64,000 nucleotides of DNA from Nipponacmea schrenckii (GCA_030562195.1 JAUJPP010000003.1:36214602-36278601); one strand, 5' to 3'; shown: positions 1 through 11,103, counted from the first letter of the stretch. Translations and numbers: made by a program. The notes: generated from the sequence alone by a model not told the origin.

Positions 1-772
1 TAACTCCTTATAGATTTTCAGTATTTTTGATTGTTAAAAGGATTCACTCTTGGGTGATAACAAACAATTTCAACAAAATTCATCAAAATCCGTACGTGTT
101 TTAAAGAACAAGGGCAATAATTCATATTAAATATTTTGTGATATTTCTTTTCAATAGGGTTCATCCTTGAATGTTAATTAAAATTTCAGAAAGTTCTGTC
201 AAAATCTGTAGAGCATTGTGCCTTCTTTACGAGCTATCATTTTGATGGTTTTTTAGAGCAATAATTGATATTAAATATTTTAAGAAATTCTCTGATTTTT
301 AATAGGGTTCATCCCTATGTGATTCCACATACTCATGCCAAGTTCCGTTAAAATCAGTTAAGAAATGTGACTTGCAAAGTGTTTATGAGCCAAAAAATTG
401 AAATCATTTGAAATAACAAGGGCAATCAAATATTATGTGATATTTCTTGTTTTCAATAGGGTTCATCCTTGAATGATAATTAACAATTTCAGAATTTTTT
501 TTCAAAATCTGTAAATCATTGTGCCTTCTAGAAGGTTTACAAGTTAAAAAATTTGACGCGTTTTCAAAAAAAGGGCAAATACTAAATATTTTTCAATAAG
601 TTTCATCATTAGGTGATTACAAATACTCATGCCAAGTTACGTCAAAATCGCTCAAGAATTTCGACTTGTAGAGTGTTTACAAGGAAAAAATCGAACACAT
701 TTTATAAAGCAAGGGCAATAAATCGTATTAAATATATTTGATTTTCAATAAGTCAGCCTTTGGTGATATTAA

Positions 773-1238
773 AGGGATAATAGGCGTTAGAACGAACATA
801 AAATTTTAAGTTCACTCAAATTTGGACAATAACAGTATATATCCATCAGTGGACTTATCTATACATCAAAATCCCTCTAAAATCCGATAAATCCCCAAAA
901 TAAAATAATTAATCATAAAACGCTTGAGCCATCCATCAAGCGATTTTCAAATCGTGTAAATATAAAGGGAAGTAACTCTAACATGTGAGTTTTCACGCGT
1001 CCTTGACCCCTACTGTTGAATTCCGCAATGATGTTTTAGCGTTGATTTACCAGACGCTTTTATTCTCAAACTGAATGGAATCGTCGCTGGCTCACTTTTT
1101 TTTAAAATTCCGAATATATTTTTATTGTGGCTTTTTAACATTTGGTAAAGTGTCGGATGCATACTTATTTAACTAATAGTCAATATGAAACACAAATATA
1201 AGCCGTAGGACGAGTGTATTCTAACGCTTATTATCCCT
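773..1238. mobile_element. 466 bp MITE with terminal inverted repeats, inserted in the array
   Basis: The element starts AGGGATAATAGGCGTTAGAA and ends in the inverse of AGGGATAATAAGCGTTAGAA, giving arms of about 20 bp with one mismatch. TTAA flanks it on both sides (769-772 and 1239-1242). Removing it restores 'gatattaaacaatttcag', which matches the intact array phrase 'gatattgaacaatttcag' at about 1559-1576, so this is an insertion into a pre-existing repeat unit. TTAA duplication suggests a piggyBac-type non-autonomous element. A TA duplication with a slightly longer inverted repeat (Tc1/mariner type) fits equally well. No coding capacity is seen. Confidence 0.7.
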
Positions 1239-2098
1239 TTAAACAATTTCAGCAAGTTTTGTCAAAATCGGTCAATAATTGTGCTTTGTAGAGAGTTTAC
1301 AAGCCACAAATTGAATGCGTTTTCAAAAAACAAGGGCAATTACTGATACTAAATATTTTGCGATTTAACTGAATTTCAATAGGGTTCATCCCTAGGTGAT
1401 TACAAATACTCATGCCAAGTTACGTCAAAATCACTCAAGAATTGTGACTTGTAGAGTGTTTACAAGGAAAAAATCGAACACATTTTATAGAACAAGGGCA
1501 ATAATTCGTATTAAATGTATTTCGATGTTTCTATTTTCAAAAGGGTTCATCCTTGGGCGATATTGAACAATTTCAGCAAGTTTTGTCAAAATCGGTCAAT
1601 AACTGTTCTTTGTAGAGTTTTTACAAGCCAAAAATTGAACGCGTTTTCAAAAACATATTTTATATATTAATTTTTTTCGATTTAACTGGTTTTCAATAGG
1701 CTTCATCCTTGGGTGATAGCAAATACTCAAGCCAAGTTTCATCAAAATCAATTAAGAATTGTTCTCACAAGAGTGTTTACAAGCTAAAATTGAACGCGTT
1801 TTCAAGAATAAGGACAATAACTCATACTAAATGTTTTTCGATTTCGCTGATACTCTCACACCAAGTTTCATCAAAATCAGTAAAGAATTATTGTACCTTG
1901 TAGAGTGTTTAGGAGCCATTCAAGAACAGGGGCAAGAACTCATACTAAATTTTTTCCGATTTCGTTGATTTTCAATAGTGTTCATCCGTGCGTGATCATA
2001 AACACTCATATCAAGTTTCATGTAAATCCGTCAAGAATTGCACCTTGTAATTTACGAGCAATTGTGGACGTACAGACAGACGGATGAGGTGACGACAA

Positions 2099-2128
2099 TA
2101 TACGTCCCCCATTTCATGTGGGCGTATA
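2099..2128. repeat. Short hairpin at the end of the pearl-like array
   Basis: TATACGTCCC and GGGCGTATA face each other across a loop of about 11 bp, just after the degenerate ACGG-type stretch. A terminal hairpin near the 3' end is a property of Helitron-like elements, so this may mark the element's end; that reading is inference. Confidence 0.45.
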
Positions 2129-2456
2129 AAAAGTAGAACCGCACACGTGTTCTACCATTATATTTTTTTTTAATGGTGTTTGATAATTTAAAGGACAAGT
2201 ATGTACAAGCTGCATCTTGATCAAGCTTAAACTGTCAAATATTCAATGTGTCCTTTGAAGTGCCTTTCAATTTGATATTTTTCAAAAGATTGTATTGGTT
2301 CATTCATTTTAATCAGGAATGAATTCCCGTGGATAACAGGAAATACCCGCCTAACATTATTTCATTTAAGACTGCTAGTTTGGTAGTTTTGCTTAAATAG
2401 CCTAGAAAACCCACCACAACAGTTACTGTACCTCCAGGTTTATAGCACAGTTAAGG

Positions 2457-2601
2457 ATTAAACGTTGGTCTCACTAGCATTATTGTGTAAACGTAGTTGA
2501 TCACGTGACAAACTGAATAAATGACAAAGTCATTTATGTACGTTTGTGGCGTGATCAACTACATTTACACACCAATAATGCTAGTAAGACCAACGTTTAA
2601 T
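2457..2601. mobile_element. 145 bp near-perfect palindrome, foldback MITE-like
   Basis: The two arms are about 70 bp each and start ATTAAACGTTGGTCT on one side and its inverse on the other. They pair over almost their whole length around a centre of only a few bases near 2528, with a handful of mismatches and small indels. The arms include TTGATCACG, overlapping a CACGTG-type motif on the left arm. No coding sequence is present. Such hairpins are usual for foldback or MITE elements; the superfamily cannot be told from the sequence. Confidence 0.7.
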
Positions 2602-2901
2602 TCTTATATTTACATTACTTTTATTAATTTTCACTTTTTTATGATCGATTCCCTTGAATTTTCCACAAATTTTAGATTGTGTCATTATGTGGTGCCTTGA
2701 CGGCGTCAACACGTCATAATATCACGTGACAAACTACAGTCCATCGAAAAATGAACGCCAGTTTGTTTAATTAGTTCATTGAAGGGAGTGATAGTAGAAA
2801 TGTAAATATTTTAAAATGAATACTGAGGGAGCTGGGATATTTAACAGCTATATGATAAATTTTATTTGAGATATTTTTATTTAATTGCCGGTTAATTGCA
2901 G

Positions 2902-4501
2902 GATGATAAAGGAAAAAAGGGGAAAGGAAAATCTGTAAAAGAGAAAAATCTTATATTAAAGGATGGAAAGGGGCAAATAAAAAAGGGGCAAAATGTAAAA
3001 GAGAAGCAGACAAAGGGCAAAAAGAACGAAGGTGTTGGTAAGTGTGTTTCTAATGCAAATGCCTCAAGTCGCATTGCAAAATCATGTGTTTTGAAAGTAT
3101 AATTTTCTGGAAAATATTTTCTATTATACTCAGTAAATCAGACCTTGGTATGTTTAGGTAACAACAAGTCATTTATTTGGCAATCCTCGATAGAAATTCG
3201 TGTATTGCGACTTGAATAGTGTCCTACTTGAGAGACTTCAGGGGTTGATTCTGACACGCATTTCATGTTGTATTGTGACTATCAGTAAACGCATTGACTC
3301 GTGTAATTTTCATTTTTAAATACATTTCAACTTTTTACTTTGTATTGAGTATGTTTACAAATACGTAAAGTCTTGAACCTTCAGCCACTGATGCTTGATC
3401 ACGTGACAATTTGGATATGAATCTGGTAAATTATAGCGCCATTCCTTAAGTTGATAATGGCATAATATGTAACAGAGCTAATGTCTAAATGTCACAGTAG
3501 AACGGCCTTGCAGTAAGCGACTGTTGTGAATGAACAATTATAGAAAATGAATTCTTAAGTGCACATTCACCATTGTTCTTGATATTTGGCTGACCAAAAG
3601 TACAATGCCACGTAACACCAATTTATTTAAGTTTACTGTTGAACATATTTTTGGTAACTTGTTGAATAATTATTGTATCAAATCTATATGTTGAGTGAAA
3701 CTGAATGGGTATAAGAATAAGATTTTCTTCCTCTGCTTCAACAGGAACCTCAATTTTTTTCTGATTTCATTACTAGTAATGCACTATTCCTCATTTAATT
3801 TCAGGTGGAAAAGACGAGTAAGTTTATTTATTTATCATAAATTCTTGCCTTTGAGTATGGTTCGTATTTTTGTCTGTCTGTTCACAAGAGTTGTAGGCGC
3901 GATAGAAAGCTAGTTTTTTGGTTGATTATGACGAAACTTGTTGTGAGTGTTCTTAAAATTATATTATCGATTTACCAAGATAGATATACGAATTACCCAG
4001 TCGGATTATTAAATTACCTATTCGAATAGCTTTTTTAAATAAATAGGTCGAATTAACGGAGAAGAAACAAGAACAAGAACTCCGTTGACATGAATCACGA
4101 GATGCAATCAGTCGAATGCTTAATCTAGAAACCGAAAATGTGTAATGTCCAATCAGATTAATCACCAAATAGTCTGCGATTATCAAAGGTAGTGCTGCCC
4201 ACGTACAGAATGTTTTTTATTTCTTTAAAGGAAAAAAAAAACAACTGATATACAAGAAGAATTAAACGAAGACCAAGATTTAGACAAAGCAGAAGAAGAC
4301 CAAGATGTAGACAAGGCAGAAGATACAGAGAAAGCAGAAGATGCAGACATAGGAGAAGGTGCAGCCTTAGGAGAAGATGTAGATATAGGAGAAAATGTAG
4401 ACATAGGAGAAAATGTAGACACAGGAGAAAATGTAGACAATGCAAACGCGGTGGATGAATCTGGTGGAAACGAGGGTGTTTTGGGGGAAGAAATAGTATA
4501 G
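2902..4501 (+). CDS. Unidentified basic/acidic low-complexity protein, last three exons
   Basis: I do not recognise this gene. Three exons can be joined: 2902-3037 (acceptor TTGCAG, donor GTAAGT), a 13-nt microexon 3805-3817 (acceptor TTTCAG, donor GTAAGT) and terminal exon 4231-4501 (acceptor TTTAAAG, stop TAG). Phases 0, 1 and 2 agree across both junctions and join two independently open frames, which is the main support. The first exon encodes 45 residues rich in Lys and Gly with KGK and KEK runs. The last begins with a short Lys run and turns into an Asp/Glu-rich tail with hexapeptide repeats of the type V-D-I-G-E-N, ending GEEIV. The upstream exon and start codon are not found; a phase-0 donor is needed upstream of 2902, possibly beyond the repeat array. 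A polyadenylation signal follows at 4543. Function is unknown; a charged disordered protein is all that can be said. Confidence 0.55.
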
Positions 4502-4542
4502 TTATTGTTATAAAAATGATCTATTTACTTTTTTAAGTGTTC

Positions 4543-4548
4543 AATAAA
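4543..4548 (+). terminator. Polyadenylation signal AATAAA
   Basis: AATAAA lies about 40 bases after the stop codon of the basic/acidic protein gene. The position is suitable for its mRNA 3' end. Confidence 0.5.
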
Positions 4549-5404
4549 CCCAGTGACTTTTGTAATAAGTATACCAAATAAGCATTATTATATGTAGAAA
4601 TATTGATAATATAAATGTTAATATATTTCTTGACGGCAGAAAAATGTTCTTTCTTTTATACAGGCAGTATACAGTTTTTGTCCTTGTTCAGTTAGAGTAG
4701 TCATTGCAGAAGATGATTCTAATTTAAATGTATGTGTAATTTGTGTCGCTTCAACTTTTATCTGCATGAATTCAGAAATTCTCAGCTTTTCGTAGTAATT
4801 TTAAATGTTTTACAATCGCATCTTTGAAAAAACCGTGAATGGTTATTGAAATCACAAAAATCAAGGAAGCAAATATATGGTCGGGCCTCATTGGTCGAAT
4901 ACACCTATAATACCTTTGTAAAAAAAAAAACGTGTAGTGTGCGATGCACATGGATGAACATGAGACAAGAATGCTGCTTTTAAGTCTCGTACATTAAACG
5001 TAGATCGCCGTAATATTTTTTAAACAGTTCCGGCAGTTTCAATTCAAATGACGAAATGTCTACATTTAGTAACAGTGCTGCAATATCAACGTATGCCAAC
5101 CAGGTTATAAACCTTTATTCATTAAATGGTAACTGCATAATATAAATTTTACAAATACCATAATAAAAAAAAACAAATATTGTTCCTTGAGAAGGATAAT
5201 TTTCTAAAATAAAAACTATTTCTTCTAGCGAATTGTTTTTGATTACATACTGCTTTTATCAACATCACTTCCTTATTCTAGTCAAAATCAATCTTCTGAC
5301 AGTTGTCTCCTCTTGCCTATCAACCGGCCAAGATATTAACCTGATATGGCCGAGTGAATGAATGTTCACGAAAAAACTCGAAACATTGACCACCAGGGGT
5401 GATC
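4549..5404. other. Intergenic stretch, nothing recognised
   Basis: AT-rich sequence with short A/T runs and no open frame, RNA gene or repeat boundary that I can support. Confidence 0.4.
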
Positions 5405-5413
5405 GGTGAATGG

Positions 5414-5964
5414 CAGTCTAATTAAAATATAGACCGAACTTTCGTTCGGATTTTATTAGTTCGTTTGAAATGTTTTTATTAGCTATTGGCTTTGTACGTA
5501 ACCACTACATTTAGGTCTAACCTTGCCCTTCAATACGGACTGTTCGAACGACCTCTGTTTTAACCGATCCACTTAATTTGAACAGCCAATGAAAAAACAA
5601 CCTAGTAAAGAGGCCATTCCACATATCAAACACACATTTCTTTTAGTATAAACCTTCTTCGGTGTCTATATTGAATCCTTAATAAAGAAAAAAATTAACA
5701 GCGGTTGACGAAACAGCCATATTATTGTACTTTCTATTTGAGCGGACTTGATAAGCTAGTCTAATACGTCTCAGAATGTCGCTGGGATTGCCACGTGATT
5801 GGTTAAAAATGAGTTAGGTCAAAGGCCGTTCCAACAGTTCGTATTGAAGGGCATTGATAGACCTAACTGTAGTGATTACGTACAAAGCCATTAGCAAATA
5901 AAAACATGCAAAACGAAACTAATAAAATATGAACGAAAGTTAGGTCTACATTTTAATTAGACTG
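5414..5964. mobile_element. 551 bp MITE with long inverted repeats and 9 bp target duplication
   Basis: The ends are CAGTCTAATTAAAAT and its inverse. The inverted similarity continues inward for about 150 bp on each side, including 'ggctttgtacgtaa' and 'gcccttcaatacg', with scattered mismatches. GGTGAATGG is present directly outside both ends (5405-5413 and 5965-5973), a clean 9 bp duplication; it can also be read as 8 bp. A CAG start with an 8 bp duplication is typical of hAT elements, and a 9 bp duplication with long inverted repeats is typical of Mutator-like elements. No transposase is encoded. Confidence 0.75.
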
Positions 5965-5973
5965 GGTGAATGG

Positions 5974-6559
5974 CTGTAGTCCGAAACTTGCGGATTCTAT
6001 TTCAAACATTTTGTAGCTAATAGCTATTTTGGTAGATATCGTCAGAAAAGCTAAGCCACAAAAATTGCGGATTTTCCGCACTTTCGCGGGTGCGGGTTTT
6101 TTAAACGTATTTTCATACCATCATTATCTCATATGACGTTGATGTCATGCCTATGGTTGAGACAATTTTTTTCATGGATTAAAGTAGGTTCCCAAATTTA
6201 TTTAGAGCCAAAGTACGCTTACTAATATTGATTAATTGGGGTTTCTTATGAATAATCCATTTATTCTCAAGTTCAAAAGACCTATGTGGACGTAGAAATG
6301 GTTGGGGAATTCATTCGACTTTAATCTGCTTTGAAACGCTCACGTGACAAAATGGCGTCATATGAATGAAGGTGTATAAGAATTGATTTCATTTTTTATT
6401 ATCATTATCTTAACATACTCAAAAAGAGATATGGTGAGTTGAAACTTATTTAAATTATTTCGTTATGTTTTTACAAAATGATATTTAAATGTATTATTGC
6501 CTTTTGCTAAAGATAATAAATGGAATACCAAAATATCATTGTTGTTGTGGAAAATATTA
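5974..6559. other. Intergenic stretch, nothing recognised
   Basis: No gene or clear repeat is visible. The CACGTG-containing phrase 'gctcacgtgacaaaatgg' near 6339 resembles similar phrases elsewhere in the window. Confidence 0.4.
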
Positions 6560-6710
6560 ATGAATGTGCCAAATTCACAGACTGGGTGATCAAAAAAAAA
6601 AAGATCAACGACATTTGTACGACATTTGAGACTTGACGTACATACATATGGCAGTACGCTGCCGAGGAAAATCCCGTCATAAATAGCCTAATTAGTGTCA
6701 TTATGTGACA
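6560..6710 (+). repeat. Dispersed repeat, copy 1 (second copy at 14768-14880)
   Basis: The stretch from 'gactgggtgatc' through an A-run, 'gatcaacgacattt', 'tttgagacttgacgtacata', 'tatggcagtac', 'ctgccgagg' and 'aatcccgt' to 'agcctaatta' recurs in the same order at 14768-14880. Copy 1 carries a short internal duplication of 'acgacattt'. Type unknown. Confidence 0.55.
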
Positions 6711-6990
6711 CTTTATAGGTTCTGATGTAGTCCCTTTAATTTAGCTACAAATTATTTGATATATTGTATTATTGTTTTCACTGTAAAGGTGATGAGGGAG
6801 TGTCCTTGATTATTAAACTAGATTAATGCTGACTGCATGTATTTTTGAAGTGGACAGCTTGCATAAAGCTACGCCAGCCAATAGCCTGTATGCTGGGCAT
6901 GAAAATAAGGGAAACCATATTTAAAAGGGTCGCGTGATAAAAACTAACAACCATCATCTTGTACTATCATTAACACACAGTTCTTTTGCA

Positions 6991-7510
6991 GGCATTCGGC
7001 GCACTTCACTGAGTTGGTGTTGGATCACATCCCACGACTCTTCAATTGGATTTAAATCCGGACTGAAACTAGCCCAAGGCATGAATTAGATGTTGTGCTG
7101 CTGGTGACTCTGGCATTGTGAGGTTAGGCATTGTTCTCTTGAAAGGTGTGGTTTCGGTGACGGGTAAAAAACTGTTTGAGTCTGAGGACTTTGTCGTTGT
7201 GGTAGAGAGCTGTTATTTCATTACCCCTGCCTTTCAATATTATGAAACACCGCAGGCCCCACTTTCATTCACTGATCCAGTCCAATTCCGCCCACGAGTT
7301 GCGTTCTGTGACACATTCATCCACCAGACCCTGACTCTGCTATCCATAGTGTTAACACAGTAATAGAAAAACACTGTTGCAGTCAGGCTTGTCGATGATG
7401 AGCTATCAGGTTGGGTCCAAAAACAGGACGATGTGACAGGAGATGTTGCTGGCAGTGAGGCGACGCCGGACTGTAAGATCTCTGATTACACGTTGCCAGA
7501 CGTCTTCCGA
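6991..7510 (-). pseudogene. Decayed Tc1-like transposase
   Basis: Read on the minus strand, the sequence at about 6991-7085 gives the C-terminal catalytic block of a Tc1-like DDE transposase: PWASFSPDLNPIEESWDVI, then QHQLSEVRRMP. Just upstream, after frame changes, comes FQENNA-PHNARVTSS, matching the FQQDNARPHTAR block that carries the second catalytic Asp. Near 7440-7505 a DVWQRVIRDLTVRRRLTA stretch matches the N-terminal DNA-binding part. Stops and frameshifts separate the blocks and most of the catalytic core is degraded, so no functional protein is possible. Terminal inverted repeats were not found. Confidence 0.75.
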
Positions 7511-9164
7511 GCTGTTTCAGTGGTCATTTGGAATAGGTTCTGTTGAGGTTGGCGTACGCGTTGGTAGTATTGGTGGTGGTGTAGCGATGCTGCAAACAAT
7601 ATTATATATCGTTCGGTAGTTCGGCATTTGCAACGACCTGTGTACTCTGTCCTGCTTGCAGTCTTCCGACCGCTTGTTGTCTCTCATTTCTTTGCATGGC
7701 CGAATAAAACAAATGACGAATGTAAGCCTGAGGGATTTAGATTGTCTTTTATAACTAAACCGTACACGATATTCACATGTATCATGATTTTGACGAGACG
7801 TTTCATAAACTTTTGCAGGTTGTGTTTGGACAAACCACAATTTTAAACACAATATGTAAACTGAACTTTTAGGCACCGAAAAGTACCAGTCGAATATTAA
7901 ATCTAAATTTAAAGAGGACTCGAGAACACGGCAGATATTTTTACTATTGTTTTTATATTTCTTTTGCAGGTAAATTTGTTAAACGATCAATCAATTTGTT
8001 GACGTGTATTAAGATTTTGGGAATTTTCAGAAATAATTGAAACACAATATTCTACATTTCTAAAATTCTAAATGTAAGATTAAATGATACAAATTCCCGA
8101 CACCCACAAAACAAAACTGTTTAAATTTTAGAATAACTTAAAAAAATCCTAATATGCCAAGTGCACATTGCTTCTTATCGGTAAACAATGAAGCGTTTTT
8201 TTTAAGAAGCATATAAGGGTCTACAATTTCGTAAACTTCATTAATAGCGATAGTAATGTGCAATTTTTTTATTTTTAGACTATTTTGTAGGTCTATCTCT
8301 TTAATCATAACGATCCGGTTTAATCCGGAAAAGGAAATTATTATTTCTGTTAATTAAAGTCTCATATTTGCCTCATTTTAGCAAGATTGAAAGAGATATT
8401 CACTTCATTTTACTTATAGGTATTTATCTGGTTTAAATCTTTTGAAATTAATTTCATTTTTCCATTAACATTGTTTCAAGAAAGAACGTCTAGTTGTTAA
8501 TATAAGGATATAAGACAATATTTAAATCGATTTTTCTTAAACACCTTCATTATATCTTAATTTTGAAATCTCTTAAAAGACAAAAGTTCTTAAGTTTGCG
8601 AGAGGCAAGTATAGTCCGGATCCATTATTATGATTTTCAAAGCTAAAGGCGAGATCACAGTTTCATTATAGTTCATTGCAGGTGCAATGAGGAGTTCTTT
8701 TCTAAGTAGTGACTCAGTGCCCATGATAACCTTCCGCTTTAGTGTTTTTGAGAAATTAGACTGGAGACACTTGCATATTGGATGGTTCAGTGTTATATAA
8801 TGTAATACCAACCGAGCGGTATTGTATTGAAATGGAATCAGCGTCAGTTACAGACTCCATGATAAATCGAAAATAGTACCTTAAAAAAAATGTTACTTTA
8901 AATAAACTGCTTGAGGACAACACAATATTTATATTGATCAGTATACAATTTTGTTTCTTGGAGACGGAACGATTTGGTACTTCTAAATAGAAACAGAAAT
9001 CTGATACAACAATTCCATCATTTGCACCACCAGTTGCACCACCGGGTTCTTAACGTTCTCAAGTTAACTATAGAATGTTAGGGATGGAGACTACATATTA
9101 ATTAATAAAGACAGGTGTATGTATTACCAGTAAATTGAATGAACTTGACATAAAAACGTTGGAG
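7511..9164. other. Intergenic stretch upstream of the FAMeT/PAN gene
   Basis: No supported gene. A 119-residue minus-strand frame at 7517-7876 abuts the transposase remnant but shows no recognisable domain and is probably chance or degraded element sequence. The promoter of the gene starting at 9165 should lie in the last few hundred bases, but I see no diagnostic motif. Confidence 0.35.
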
Positions 9165-10564
9165 ATGAAGGAATGGATATGTGTTCTCAGTTATATCATG
9201 TTAATGCAATTTCTTTCAGGTAAATAGTCATTTATATTAATTTTCAAATAAAAATCAAAATATTCCGGCGAATTAACATATGTGATAATTAAAAAAAAAA
9301 GATTATTATTTATTTGTTCAAGAAGACAAACACATTCGCAAAATGGCACCAGTTCCATGGAGATGAGTATGCCGGACTGTGCAATGTATATAGAAGGCGG
9401 TTTGGCCTTTTGTCTTAGTCTATACTTTAAATTCGATATTGTTTTCTTTAAACTTGACATGTAATTTATTTAAAACATTTCCAGGCTACCGTGAGATTGG
9501 TATGAAGGGTTATAAATATAGAAAATTCCTGAAAGTTAGTACCGGTAATTCTATTGTATTTGAAATAAAAAATGATGGCGAATCAAATATAGCATTGTTT
9601 GATGACAATCATTTATTATACGAATTCACAGTTTCACAAAACAGCATAAACATTCGTGAATGTGCAAAAACCTGTGCAGGAACAATGATTTATGTAAACA
9701 CAACATTAAATATTATAGAACACACTGCTTATTGGATACAGTGGTATGAAATGAGAACAGAAATCGGACTTGGTAAGATAGTTGGAGTAAATATATTAGC
9801 TTCAAGAACTGACTCTCGTCCTGGATTGGATATTCAATATATAGGAATTTCTGGTCCTAAAACAATCTTAAAGTTAACAGATAGCTCTGGTAAGTAGACT
9901 AGGGTCTTATAAGAGAAGAACAACGTGGTTTGGGTTTTTTTAGCTGAAGAGATTTTAACTTTCAACATAAAGAATTCATTTTACTGTATGCAGGAACCCC
10001 ATCTTGTAGGAACCCAATCTTGAATATTGAGACTAGACCAAAAGGTATTCGATATCAGGCATTGGTAAACTTTGGAATAGTTTCAAGGCATCAACCCGTT
10101 TGTCCTTCCGAGAAGACAGGTTCCTCATTAAATATTCAATTATATGAGTATATCCCTCAAACATCAAAGCTGCAGAGGTTCTTAAACTCATTGATGAAAA
10201 CAATTAGAGGTCTTTTAATCTTTATCTCTTCTCGTTTCCTTTTTTGAACTTCAAGCTCAGTAAAAAACCCTATCAGGTATATTCATTAAAAGCAATATTA
10301 CTTTTTGTAGGGTATTCGTGTGAAAATGGTATGACAGTGGAAACGACCAATTTGGATAAATTGCGTTATACCAAATCTTTTCTAGAGTGTGCTCAATACT
10401 GCAAGGGAAAGGGTTATAGTTCTGCTTTTATATATTCTAAAACTAATGGTGCCTGTTTATACATTCCTATGATAGGGGTTTTTGACACGGTTTCTGATGT
10501 TCCCTTTCCATCTAATATTACTCAAAATTCTATGTGGAAATTGTGTTTCCACTCTTCTCTGTAA
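9165..10564 (+). CDS. Predicted secreted protein with FAMeT-like and PAN/apple-like domains
   Basis: Proposed exons are 9165-9219, 9485-9889, 9994-10209 and 10311-10564, all joined in phase 1 (about 309 residues). Exon 1 encodes a signal peptide of about 18 residues (MKEWICVLSYIMLMQFLSG) and has donor GTAAAT. Exon 2 carries a domain like the 'farnesoic acid O-methyltransferase' family (Methyltransf_FA): WIQWYE, then IGLGKIVGV, then LDIQYIGISGP, the usual W-W, IGxGK and YIGI sequence of the fold. Family members are mostly of unknown function and often sit in secreted or adhesive proteins; methyltransferase activity should not be assumed. The terminal exon gives a PAN/apple-like cysteine pattern (SCENG, LECAQYCKGKG, GACLYIP, MWKLC) and ends in TAA. 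The exon 3 donor is uncertain: GT at 10210 keeps a 216-nt open exon, but GT at 10045 is also phase-compatible. A soluble carbohydrate- or protein-binding role is inference. Confidence 0.65.
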
Positions 10565-11097
10565 CTCTTAATAGGTGACGTATTATATTACATGATTGTA
10601 ATTCAAAACAGATTGATAAGATGTGATTTATATAAGATGAAACACGGCAATGTGAAAGTGTCTTATCTTACCTCTGAACATGGACTCTTTTTTTTTTTTT
10701 TTTTTGCTCGGATTTTTTTTCCAAAATGATGATGAAAAATGGGGAATAACTGCACTCATGCCTTCAAGGGTCTGTTCATTAATCGTCCCCAAGTGAACTG
10801 GACTACTATTGTTAAATACTACTTAGAATGGACATATTCGTTTCAGACTTGGACAAAGTTGGTCATCCTAAAAGTTAGTAGACAAAATTGAGTATTATTT
10901 TGTTCATAGGTGGACAAGCCTGATGCCAAAACTAACGACAGAAACCCAGACGAGAACATCAAATCTATTATTGAATGTGGTCTTCGGAAGTGATATAGGG
11001 TCAGACACCAAAAAGTAACATATTCATGTTTCCTGTGATAACTGTTTAATGTTGTGTATTTAATGGATTGATCTGACGGCGCTTTATTTTTTCTTTT

Positions 11098-11103
11098 AAT
11101 AAA
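11098..11103 (+). terminator. Candidate polyadenylation signal AATAAA
   Basis: AATAAA lies about 530 bases after the stop of the FAMeT/PAN gene, with a T-rich tract (near 10689) in the intervening putative 3' UTR. Its use cannot be judged from sequence alone. Confidence 0.3.

Larger units (their letters stand above)
1..2140 (+). repeat. Degenerate tandem core-repeat array, pearl/Helitron-like element
   Basis: The stretch is built from diverged copies of one unit of about 140-160 bp. Each has a phrase like 'gggttcatccttgggtga', then 'tttcatcaaaatcggtcaag', then 'gtagagtgtttacaagc' and a 'gaacaagggcaataa' block. The first phrase recurs near 160, 305, 460, 600, 1381, 1543, 1698 and 1980. The array ends in a degenerate ACGG-type stretch (about 2068-2090) and a short hairpin at 2099-2128. 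Tandem core repeats of about 160 bp followed by an ACGG microsatellite are the described plan of molluscan pearl elements, which are Helitron-like; assignment to that class is inference. Short ORFs across it are repeat artefacts. The left edge lies outside the window. Confidence 0.6.

Noticed and set aside
1709..2087. Small open frames in the left array
   Set aside because: They are translations of the pearl-like core repeat and recur with each unit.
4158..4445. Leucine-rich and serine-rich minus-strand frames
   Set aside because: They are the reverse complement of the acidic-repeat exon at 4231-4501, whose plus-strand frame is supported by splice phases.
7118..7363. 81-residue plus-strand frame
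   Set aside because: It is antisense to the decayed Tc1-like transposase, which explains the sequence.
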